15,182 nucleotides of DNA from Actinomycetota bacterium (GTDB lineage Bacteria; Actinomycetota; Actinomycetes; S36-B12), in contig JAPLBU010000324.1 in the NCBI GenBank assembly GCA_026392575.1, forward strand, positions 1 to 15,182, in the 5' to 3' direction. The position numbers were made by a program, and so were the translations under genes. Every line of letters begins with the position of its first letter. Position 1 is the first letter of the stretch. The notes below the pieces were generated by a model. That model was not told the DNA's origin, did no database searches, and worked only from the letters and a program-made list of their open reading frames with translations. Shown here piece by piece: positions 7,709 to 14,023 of this stretch.

Positions 7709-9165
7709 CTCCGACGGTCTACGTCAACAGGAATCCCGATGATCTCCACCGGTTCTCGCAGTGGCAGGACTGGTCGGTGACGGTCGTAGGTCTCGGTATC
7801 GCTGGTTTCGGCTGCGCGGATGCCCTCATGCAACTGGGTGCACGGGTCACGGTCATCGACGCCGGGGACGGCGAGAAGCTGCGCGATCGCGCGCAGATCC
7901 TGGAGCTGCTGGGCGCGACAGTCCTGCTTGGGCACGAAGGGATGGCGCCGTCCGGCACCGATCTGATGATCGTGTCACCGGGGCTCCGCCCCGCGTCCCC
8001 GCTCATCGTGGATGCGCTCGATCGGGGTATCCCGGTGTGGGGTGAGCTTGAGCTGGCCTGGCGGCTGCGACATCCCGACACGGCCGCTGCGTGGCTCTGC
8101 GTCACGGGTACCAACGGCAAGACAACGACGACGCTCATGCTCGAGTCGATGCTCCGCGCGGCGGGCTACCGGACCGAGAGCGCCGGGAACATCGGGCACT
8201 CACTCGTCGACGTGGTGATGCACGACGAACTCGATGTGATCGCTGTCGAGGTCGGTGCACCTCAACTGCCCTTCGTGTACTCGATGAGTCCCGTGGCTGC
8301 CGTCTGCCTCAACATCGCTGATGATCACATCGACCACTTCGGGTCCATGGACGCGTACGTCGCAGCGAAGGCGCGCATCTTCGAGCGCACGCAGGAGGCG
8401 GCCGTCTACAACGTGCAGGACGAGACCACCCGGCGCATGGTCGAGGAGGCAGATGTCGTCGAGGGCTGTCGCGCGATCGGCTTCACTCTCGGTGCGCCCG
8501 CTCCGTCAATGCTCGGCGTGGTCGACGACCTGCTCGTGGACCGGGCGTTCCTCGCCGACCGAGCGGAGTCGGCCCAGGAGCTGGGCACCGTGAGCGATGT
8601 CCGGCCCATGGCACCCCACAACGTGGCGAATGCGCTCGCGGCCGCGGCACTCGCGCGGGCCTTCGGTGTACCGGCTCCAGCGATCCGTGAGGGCCTGCGG
8701 GCGTTCACGCCGGCGGCTCATCGCATCGCCACGGTCGGCACTGCCGCGGGCGTGGTCTACATCGATGACTCGAAGGCGACCAATACCCACGCGGCCCGGA
8801 CTTCGCTGTCTGCCTACGAGTCGGTCGTGTGGATCGCCGGCGGCATGGCCAAGGGTCAGGAGTTCGACGATCTGGTCCGCTCTGCTGCCGCCAGCCTGCG
8901 CGCTGTCGTCCTGCTCGGTGTCGATCGGACTGTCATCGCCGATGCACTGGCCCGACACGCGCCCGATGTGCCGGTCATCGTGGTCGGGAACCCCGAGACT
9001 GGGGCCATGGCCGAGGTGGTCCAGCACGCCGCGTCCCTTGCCCAGCCGGGTGACACCGTGCTGCTCGCGCCCGGGTGTGCGTCGTGGGACATGTTCCGTG
9101 ACTACACGGACAGGGGTCGGCAGTTCGCCGACGCCGTTGCCGGCCTCCCCGGATTCGCCGTATGA
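7705..9165 (+). CDS. murD: UDP-MurNAc-L-Ala:D-Glu ligase MurD
   Basis: MurD adds D-glutamate to UDP-MurNAc-L-alanine. I start it at GTG 7705, which overlaps the mraY stop (GTGA) and gives 486 residues; the open frame further upstream runs through mraY and is not coding. Landmarks are the Rossmann-like VVGLGIAGFGCADAL (27-41), SPGLRP (91-96), P-loop VTGTNGKTTTT (133-143), SAGNIG (159-164) and NIADDHIDHFGSMDAY (203-218). The lysine of AAKARIF and HNVANALAAAALA (305-317) follow. DDSKATNTHAA (354-364) and LLAPGCASWDMF...YTDRGRQF complete the set and are diagnostic for MurD. The block usually reading E-L/V-S-S-F/Y-Q-L is EVGAPQL here (182-188), so the Ser pair is replaced by Gly-Ala. The stop overlaps ftsW by ATGA. 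Confidence 0.95.
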   Translation: MTPTVYVNRNPDDLHRFSQWQDWSVTVVGLGIAGFGCADALMQLGARVTVIDAGDGEKLRDRAQILELLGATVLLGHEGMAPSGTDLMIVSPGLRPASPLIVDALDRGIPVWGELELAWRLRHPDTAAAWLCVTGTNGKTTTTLMLESMLRAAGYRTESAGNIGHSLVDVVMHDELDVIAVEVGAPQLPFVYSMSPVAAVCLNIADDHIDHFGSMDAYVAAKARIFERTQEAAVYNVQDETTRRMVEEADVVEGCRAIGFTLGAPAPSMLGVVDDLLVDRAFLADRAESAQELGTVSDVRPMAPHNVANALAAAALARAFGVPAPAIREGLRAFTPAAHRIATVGTAAGVVYIDDSKATNTHAARTSLSAYESVVWIAGGMAKGQEFDDLVRSAAASLRAVVLLGVDRTVIADALARHAPDVPVIVVGNPETGAMAEVVQHAASLAQPGDTVLLAPGCASWDMFRDYTDRGRQFADAVAGLPGFAV

Positions 9166-10379
9166 GCGAGACCACGTCGCGCGTCGACTCCGACGAGGCG
9201 CAGCCGGAGCAGACCGGGCGGCTCGCGCTCCTGCTGAACCATCCGCTGAGCAGTTACTACCTGCTCCTCGGTGCCACCCTGCTCCTGCTCGCTCTCGGAC
9301 TCGTGATGGTCCTGTCGGCATCGAGTATCGAGAGCTTCCGTGTCTTTGGCTCGGCGTACACGCTCGCGCAGAGGCAGGGCATGTTCGCTGTCCTCGGCGT
9401 CGTATTGATGCTCCTCGCAGCGCGCACATCGGTGCAGTTCTGGCGCGGTTTCGCGTGGGTGCTGTTCGCGATCGCCTTCGCCCTCCTCGTGCTCGTGCTC
9501 TTTATCGGGGTGGAAGTCGCCGGCCAGCGGAACTGGATCGACATCATCGGGCCGTTCCGACTGCAGCCTTCGGAATTCGCCAAGCTGGCCCTCGTGGTCT
9601 GGGGAGCCAGCCTGCTCTCGCAACCGAGTCGCCGGATGGACAGCTGGAAGTCGCTGCTCGTTCCGTTGCTTCCGGTTGCTGTTGTCATGATGCTGCTCGT
9701 CCTGATGGAGGGCGACTTCGGCAACACCCTGATGCTGGCAGCGATCACGATGGGCATGCTCTTTGCCGCGGGTGCGCCGCTGCGGCTGTTTGCGATCATG
9801 CTCGCCTTTGGTGCAGGCGCGATCGTGCTGGTCACCCTCGCTGCGCCGTACCGGATGCAGCGATTCACCTCGTGGCTCGACCCCGGGGCCGACCCTCTCG
9901 GTTTCGGCTGGCAGGTCACCCAGGGCCAGTACGCCCTCGGCACCGGCGGCTTCTGGGGTGTCGGGCTGGGCGCGAGCCGCGAGAAGTGGGGATCCCTCCC
10001 CGAGGCACACACGGACTTCATCTTCCCGGTCATCGGGGAGGAGCTGGGGCTCGTCGGCAGCCTCACGGTGCTGGGCCTGTTCGGCCTGCTGGCCTTCGCC
10101 ATCTTCCGGCTCGCCCGCAACACCGACGACGCGTTCGTGCGACTGGCATCGGTAGGAGTGGGTTCCTGGATCGTCATCCAGGCAGTGATCAACATCGGCG
10201 CGGTGCTGGGCATCCTGCCGATCACCGGAGTGCCGCTGCCGCTCGTGTCGTATGGCGGCTCGTCGCTCGTTCCGACCCTGGTCGCCCTCGGCATGCTCAT
10301 GGCCTTCGCGCGGGCGGAACCCGATGCGCGCCGGGCACTTCGGCGCAGGAGCACCGCCCAGTCCCTGCGGCGGCGCTGA
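9162..10379 (+). CDS. ftsW: Septal peptidoglycan glycosyltransferase FtsW (SEDS family)
   Basis: FtsW polymerises lipid II into glycan strands at the septum, paired with FtsI. The 405-residue product has a cytoplasmic N-terminal tail (1-30) and about ten transmembrane helices. SEDS signatures are GPFRLQPSEFAKLALV (130-145), PYRMQRFTSWLDP (229-241), GWQVTQGQYALGTGGFWGVG (249-268) and LPEAHTDFIFPVIGEELG (279-296). D285 in HTD corresponds to the catalytic Asp position known from SEDS enzymes. GVPLPLVSYGGSSL (356-369) follows. The segment that is often PDLGT in the family reads EGDFGN (183-188). The C-terminus is short and Arg-rich. The gene lies inside the peptidoglycan precursor genes, which supports FtsW rather than RodA. 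The stop lies one base before murG. Confidence 0.95.
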   Translation: MSETTSRVDSDEAQPEQTGRLALLLNHPLSSYYLLLGATLLLLALGLVMVLSASSIESFRVFGSAYTLAQRQGMFAVLGVVLMLLAARTSVQFWRGFAWVLFAIAFALLVLVLFIGVEVAGQRNWIDIIGPFRLQPSEFAKLALVVWGASLLSQPSRRMDSWKSLLVPLLPVAVVMMLLVLMEGDFGNTLMLAAITMGMLFAAGAPLRLFAIMLAFGAGAIVLVTLAAPYRMQRFTSWLDPGADPLGFGWQVTQGQYALGTGGFWGVGLGASREKWGSLPEAHTDFIFPVIGEELGLVGSLTVLGLFGLLAFAIFRLARNTDDAFVRLASVGVGSWIVIQAVINIGAVLGILPITGVPLPLVSYGGSSLVPTLVALGMLMAFARAEPDARRALRRRSTAQSLRRR

Positions 10380-10380
10380 C

Positions 10381-11438
10381 GTGCACGTCGTCCTCGCGGC
10401 CGGCGGCACGGGCGGTCACATCGAGCCGGCCCTGAACGTCGGCGACGCGCTGCGACGGATCGATCCGTCGATCGAGATCACCGTCATCGGCAGCGAGCGC
10501 TGGTGCCGGCACGCGGCTACGACCTGGTCGCGGTTCCGGCCGTACCGATGCCGCGCCGCCCCGGCACCGACCTGTTGCGGCTTGGCCCGCGGATGCGCAT
10601 TGCTGTGCGGCAGGCGACGCAGGCGCTGAGCGACCGTCATGCCGACGTGGTGGTCGGTTTCGGCGGGTACGCGGCGGTGCCGGCCTATCTGGCGGCCCGC
10701 CGGACGCGTACTCCCCTGATCATCCACGAGTCGAATGCCCGGGCTGGGGTGGCGAACAGGCTGGGCGCCCGGTTCACCCGCTTCGTCTACACATCCTTCC
10801 CGTCAGCCATGCCGGGTGCGACCCCCATGGCCCTACCCCTCCGCCACTCCATCGCCACCCTGGACCGGCCCGCCATGCGGGAGCAGGCCCGGCGGCAACT
10901 GGGGCTGTCCGCGGAGGCGCCGGTGCTCCTGGTGTTCGGTGGCTCGCAGGGGGCGATGCGACTCAATTCGGTGGTCCAGGGCGCGTTGCCGGCGTTGCGA
11001 GATGCGGGAATCGAGGTTCTGCACGCCTACGGCAGCCGGAATGACCCGCCCGACCCGTCGCCCGGGTACGTCGCCGTGCCCTTCATCGACCGGATGGACC
11101 TCGCCTATGCGGCCTCCGACCTGGCGCTGACCCGTGCGGGTGCCATGACATGCGCCGAGCTGGCGGCCGTCGGACTGCCGGCGATCTATGTGCCGCTGCC
11201 GATCGGCAACGGCGAGCAGCGCATCAATGCCCTGCCCGTGGTCTCAGCTGGCGGGGGCGTCCTCGTCGATGATGCGGAGATCACTGCGGAGTGGCTCACG
11301 GCGATGGCGGTTGAGGTGCTGAAGGATGGATCCCGGCTGACGTCGATGGGCTCGGCCGCGTACGAGCATGGTGTTCGCGACGCTGACGAGCAGTTGGCCC
11401 GCATCATCATGCGGGTGGCATCGGGAGGGCAGCCGTGA
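10381..11438 (+). CDS. murG: Lipid II synthase MurG (GlcNAc transferase), reading frame broken at about 10501
   Basis: MurG adds GlcNAc from UDP-GlcNAc to lipid I on the cytoplasmic face of the membrane. The first frame, from GTG 10381, encodes HVVLAAGGTGGHIEPALNV, including the glycine-rich GGTGGH loop (10402-10419), then ITVIGSER. The second frame picks up at VPARGYDLVAVPAVPMPR (from 10503). It continues with GFGGYAAVPAYLAA, IIHESNARAGVANR, LLVFGGSQGAMRLN and the UDP-GlcNAc-binding region TRAGAMTCAELAAVGLPAIY...EQRINA. In the family about six residues (G-L-E-x-x-L) stand between GSER and VPARGY. Here only TG is left, implying about 16 nt missing and a frame change. The rest is complete. Read literally, no full-length MurG would be made, although the enzyme is essential. 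murC overlaps the stop (GTGA). Confidence 0.93.
11423..11429 (+). promoter_or_regulatory. Ribosome binding site of murC
   Basis: GGGAGGG lies within the end of murG, 5 bases before the GTG at 11435. It is one of the clearest Shine-Dalgarno matches in the cluster and supports the GTG that overlaps the murG stop as the murC start. murC may therefore be translated independently of reading through murG. Confidence 0.6.
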
Positions 11439-12838
11439 CCGCGTCGCAGGATCTCGGCCGTGTCCATATCGTCGGCATCGGCGGTGCGGGCATGTCCGGC
11501 ATCGCGCGCATCATGGTCGCCCAGGGGCTGACGGTCTCCGGGTCCGACGCCAAGGACTCGCGCCGCCTGCAGGCGTTGCGCGCCGTGGGTGTCGATGCCC
11601 GTGTCGGCCATGACGCGAGCCAGGTGACCGGGATCGATGCCCTCATCGTCTCGACGGCCATCCCCGAGGGGAACGTCGAGCGCGTTGCGGCGCGGGATCA
11701 AGGCATCCGAGAACTCAGCCGTGCGGACGCCCTTGCCGCCGTCATGGTCGGCAGCCGCGGTGTCGCGGTGGCCGGTACGCATGGGAAGACGACCACGACA
11801 TCCATGCTCACGGTGGCTCTGCAGCACTGCGGCGTAGATCCCTCCTTCGCCATCGGCAGCGAGCTCAACGAGTCCGGGTCCAATGCGCATCTGGGCTCGG
11901 GCGATGTCTTCGTCGTCGAGGCCGACGAGAGTGATGGTGCCTTCCTCGTGCTGGCGCCTGTTGCCGGGATCGTCACCAATGTCGAGGCGGATCATCTCGA
12001 CTACTGGGGCACCTTCGCCGCCATCGAGCAGGCCTTCCTCGACTTCGCCATCGGTATCCGCGACCGCGACGGTTTCGTCGTGGTGTGCGTCGACGATGCG
12101 GGCGGTGCACGCCTCGCCCTGCGCGCTGGCGAGGCAGGTGTCGATGTTCGCACGTACGGTGAGTCGCTGGAGGCTGACTACCGTCTCAGCGATGCTCGGC
12201 TGACCGATGTCGGATGGGCTTTCGATACCGTCCACAACGGTGTGCGGCTCGGGGAGATCTCGCTGTCCGTGCCCGGCAAGCACAACGCGCTCAACGCCCT
12301 CGCGGCGTTCGTGGTCGGCCTTGGCCTGGACTACGCGGCAGCTGATCTGCGCGAGGGGCTGGAGGCCTTCACCGGAACACGGCGCCGATTCGACTTCAAG
12401 GGCCAGGTCAACGACATCCGAGTATTCGATGACTACGCGCATCACCCCACTGAGATCGAGGCAACGCTGCTGGCGGCCCGTGAGGTTGTCGGTGCGGGTC
12501 GCCTCGTCGTCGCGTTCCAGGCTCACCATTACTACCGCACCGCCCTGTTCGTCGATGAGTTCGGAGCGGCGCTCGGGCTGGCCGACGAGGTGGTCGTGCT
12601 CGAGGTGTACGCACCGGGGGAGACCCCGATTCCGGGGGCGAGCGGTCAGACGATGGCGGCGAATATCCCGCTGCCCCAAGAACAGGTGGTCTTCGAGCCT
12701 TCCTGGTCGGCGGTTGCCGGCCATCTGGTCGCGAGGGCCAGGCCGGGCGACATCATCATGACGCTGGGTGCAGGTGACATCGGCATGATCGGCCTCGAGG
12801 TGCTCGAGCTGTTGCGGGCCGGGACGGCACCGTCATGA
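11435..12838 (+). CDS. murC: UDP-N-acetylmuramate:L-alanine ligase MurC
   Basis: MurC attaches L-alanine to UDP-MurNAc, the first peptide step of the precursor. The 467-residue product has HIVGIGGAGMSGIARIM (11-27) for UDP-MurNAc binding, P-loop GTHGKTTTTSML (114-125) with the MurC-typical His, EADESDGAFL (162-171), TNVEADHLDYWG (181-192) and GKHNALNALAA. FDDYAHHPTEI (331-341) follows. The block usually reading FQPHxYSRT is FQAHHYYRT (361-369). The C-terminal domain ends in GAGDIGMIG. The start GTG 11435 overlaps the murG stop and has a good ribosome site. The frame is intact and the length normal. The stop overlaps the ftsQ ATG. Confidence 0.96.
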   Translation: MTASQDLGRVHIVGIGGAGMSGIARIMVAQGLTVSGSDAKDSRRLQALRAVGVDARVGHDASQVTGIDALIVSTAIPEGNVERVAARDQGIRELSRADALAAVMVGSRGVAVAGTHGKTTTTSMLTVALQHCGVDPSFAIGSELNESGSNAHLGSGDVFVVEADESDGAFLVLAPVAGIVTNVEADHLDYWGTFAAIEQAFLDFAIGIRDRDGFVVVCVDDAGGARLALRAGEAGVDVRTYGESLEADYRLSDARLTDVGWAFDTVHNGVRLGEISLSVPGKHNALNALAAFVVGLGLDYAAADLREGLEAFTGTRRRFDFKGQVNDIRVFDDYAHHPTEIEATLLAAREVVGAGRLVVAFQAHHYYRTALFVDEFGAALGLADEVVVLEVYAPGETPIPGASGQTMAANIPLPQEQVVFEPSWSAVAGHLVARARPGDIIMTLGAGDIGMIGLEVLELLRAGTAPS

Positions 12839-13599
12839 CCGCGCCGACGGTGGCCCGGCCGGAGCGACCCCCGTCCGATCGATCCCGCACGAGTCGCACC
12901 GGCGAGGAGCTCTCCGACCGTCGGCCACGTCGGCGTCGTCGGCTGCGCGTTGCCGTCATCCTCCTGGCCGTACTGCTCGCTGCTGCCGCGGTCTGGATGA
13001 TCTGGTTCTCATCTGTGCTCGCGGTCAAGGATGTCCGCGTCGTCGGCGTCGATGGATCTCGGGCGCAGGCGGTCCTCGACGCGGCCGCCATCCCGGTCGG
13101 AGTGGCGATGGCTCGCATGGATGCGGACACCCCGCAGCGGGCCGTACTGGCGCTGCGGTGGGTGCAGGCCGCTGAGGTGCGCCGGGGCTGGCCGACCGAG
13201 GTCGTCATCGCTGTCACGCCACGGGTCCCGATCGCGGGTATCGCCAGCGCGACTGGCACGTCGGGCCGCTCGGCGGTTGATGCGCAGGGGGTCGTGTTCG
13301 ATCCGGTGGGCGCACTGCCGAAGGGACTGCCGAACGTCTCCGCCGAAGGGGTGGGGCTGGCCTCCGCCATGGCGGTCCTTGCCTCGCTGCCGGCCGATCT
13401 GGCACCGCGCGTCGTATCGCTGTCGGCATCGACACGTGACGATGTCGACCTCACGCTGCGTTCGGGTGACCTCGTGCACTGGGGCAGTGCCGAGCAGGCC
13501 GAGGCCAAGGCGCAGGTGCTCCGGGCCCTGATGCGGCACAAGGCCGATGTGTACGACGTGACGGCGCCCGAGCTGCCGACCACCTTCCGGGCCCGCTAG
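12835..13599 (+). CDS. ftsQ: Divisome protein FtsQ (POTRA domain)
   Basis: This 254-residue bitopic protein has an Arg-rich cytoplasmic tail (1-37), one transmembrane helix (about 38-60, RVAVILLAVLLAAAAVWMIW) and a POTRA domain from about 62 to 130 (VKDVRVVGVDGSRAQAV, RWVQAAEVRRGWPTEVVIAV, TPRVPIA). The FtsQ/DivIB-type domain that follows includes AVDAQGVVF and ends in VYDVTAPELPTTFRAR. FtsQ links early and late divisome proteins and contacts the FtsL complex. Its place between murC and ftsZ is the standard actinobacterial one. The ATG overlaps the murC stop (ATGA). The last codons (TTC CGG GCC CGC TAG) form the start of a 35-bp unit repeated immediately downstream. It is the last gene of the tightly overlapped block. 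Confidence 0.93.
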   Translation: MTAPTVARPERPPSDRSRTSRTGEELSDRRPRRRRRLRVAVILLAVLLAAAAVWMIWFSSVLAVKDVRVVGVDGSRAQAVLDAAAIPVGVAMARMDADTPQRAVLALRWVQAAEVRRGWPTEVVIAVTPRVPIAGIASATGTSGRSAVDAQGVVFDPVGALPKGLPNVSAEGVGLASAMAVLASLPADLAPRVVSLSASTRDDVDLTLRSGDLVHWGSAEQAEAKAQVLRALMRHKADVYDVTAPELPTTFRAR

Positions 13600-13654
13600 C
13601 ACCCGACGTCCGCCCCTGCTTCCGGGCCCGCTAGCACCCGACTTCCGCCCCTGC
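13585..13654 (+). repeat. 35-bp tandem direct duplication that includes the ftsQ stop codon
   Basis: Two adjacent 35-base units, 13585-13619 and 13620-13654, begin TTCCGGGCCCGCTAGCACCC and end TCCGCCCCTGC. They differ at one position (GACGTC in the first, GACTTC in the second). The first unit overlaps the ftsQ codons for FRAR and the TAG. A third copy begins (TTCCGGG, 13655-13661) and then changes into the CCGGGACAAACGG motif array. The near identity points to a recent duplication or an active repeat. Confidence 0.85.
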
Positions 13655-13656
13655 TT

Positions 13657-13796
13657 CCGGGACAAACGGCCCACGCCCCGGGACAAATGGCCAAGGACGA
13701 CCCCCAAGCCCCCCTTCTTGACCCGTTTGTCCCGGAATCCGGGAGAAACGGGTCAAGAGGGGGGCTGCACGCACGTTCTTTGACGATTTCTCCCGG
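13657..13796. repeat. Array of five CCGGGACAAACGG-type motifs in both orientations
   Basis: Plus-strand copies lie at 13657-13669 (CCGGGACAAACGG), 13678-13690 (CCGGGACAAATGG, 21 bases after the first) and 13739-13751 (CCGGGAGAAACGG). A minus-strand copy lies at 13723-13735, and a shorter minus-strand copy (TTTCTCCCGG) at 13787-13796. The inverted pair at 13723 and 13739 forms the tip of the long hairpin. The pattern resembles REP-like or degenerate mobile intergenic repeats, but could also be a set of protein-binding sites. Confidence 0.7.
13707..13766. terminator. Very long hairpin, possible terminator of the rsmH-ftsQ operon
   Basis: The arms at 13707-13735 and 13739-13766 pair over about 28 bases with one bulged T and one G/G mismatch, around a loop of only three bases (AAT). 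The arm core is CTTGACCCGTTT / AAACGGGTCAAG. No T-tract follows, so it is not a classical rho-independent terminator, but high-GC bacteria often use hairpins without one. The near-perfect symmetry makes a bidirectional terminator or a repeat element equally possible. Confidence 0.6.
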
Positions 13797-13879
13797 CCGG
13801 CTGGGCTGCGCGTCGGACGCCCATCTAGCCCGCGGATCGCCGTTCCGTCGAGTCGTATCGGAAATGTTGGCGCCGTCAC

Positions 13880-13909
13880 TTGCGTAACACCCGTCTCTAC
13901 CCCTACCCT
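13880..13909 (+). promoter_or_regulatory. ftsZ: Candidate ftsZ promoter
   Basis: TTGCGT (13880-13885) and TACCCT (13904-13909) are separated by 18 bases and fit a loose sigma-70-type -35/-10 pair. They lie about 115 bases before the ftsZ GTG and beyond the long hairpin. The -10 match is weak, so this is tentative. Confidence 0.25.
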
Positions 13910-13948
13910 CCCGCCGGCTGCAAGCGGGTCGATTTCTCAGTCTCCTGT

Positions 13949-13964
13949 TGAGGTTGAGGGTTTG
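13949..13964 (+). promoter_or_regulatory. Short direct-repeat element TTGAGGTTGAGGGTTT in the ftsZ leader
   Basis: The sequence TTGAGG-TTGAGG-GTTT carries two adjacent TTGAGG copies about 60 bases before the ftsZ start, and it stands out from its GC-rich surroundings. Similar GAGGTT/GAGGGTT stretches before ftsZ are familiar to me from other actinobacteria, but I cannot name a regulator. It could be an operator or part of a promoter. Confidence 0.35.
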
Positions 13965-14008
13965 CGGTCAGCACTAGCTGTCGGGCGTCTGGCCGGGCAG
14001 CACCGGAT

Positions 14009-14015
14009 GAAGGGA
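14009..14015 (+). promoter_or_regulatory. Ribosome binding site of ftsZ
   Basis: GAAGGGA lies 8 bases before GTG 14024 and fixes the ftsZ start. The ATG at 14007 is in another frame and is not the start. Confidence 0.7.
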
Positions 14016-14023
14016 CGGCGGCC

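Larger units (their letters stand above)
13600..14023. other. Non-coding gap between ftsQ and ftsZ
   Basis: No convincing gene is seen here; the short open frames have no family resemblance. In order the stretch holds the rest of the 35-bp tandem repeat, an array of CCGGGACAAACGG-like motifs (13657-13796), a long hairpin (13707-13766), and a C-rich segment containing a possible promoter (13880-13909). The ftsZ leader follows, with the TTGAGGTTGAGGGTTT element (13949-13964) and the ftsZ ribosome site. It marks the break between the overlapped operon and a separately expressed ftsZ. Confidence 0.8.

Noticed and set aside
8597..10435. 612-codon plus-strand frame covering the end of murD and all of ftsW
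   Set aside because: It is an alternative-frame shadow rich in Arg and Pro; the MurD and FtsW frames carry all conserved motifs.
10495..10503. Insertion sequence, intron or intein as the cause of the broken genes
   Set aside because: All breaks remove sequence and leave no inserted bases, terminal repeats or intein motifs.
11186..12724. Long minus-strand open frame opposite murC (512 codons)
   Set aside because: It is the high-GC antisense shadow of murC and shows no protein family motifs; the plus-strand frame carries every MurC signature.
13585..13661. Possible CRISPR array from the 35-bp repeats
   Set aside because: There are only two units, directly adjacent with no spacers, and there are no cas genes.
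13687..13887. Small ORF of 66 codons between ftsQ and ftsZ
   Set aside because: It reads straight through the long hairpin and the motif repeats, has no ribosome site and resembles no known protein.
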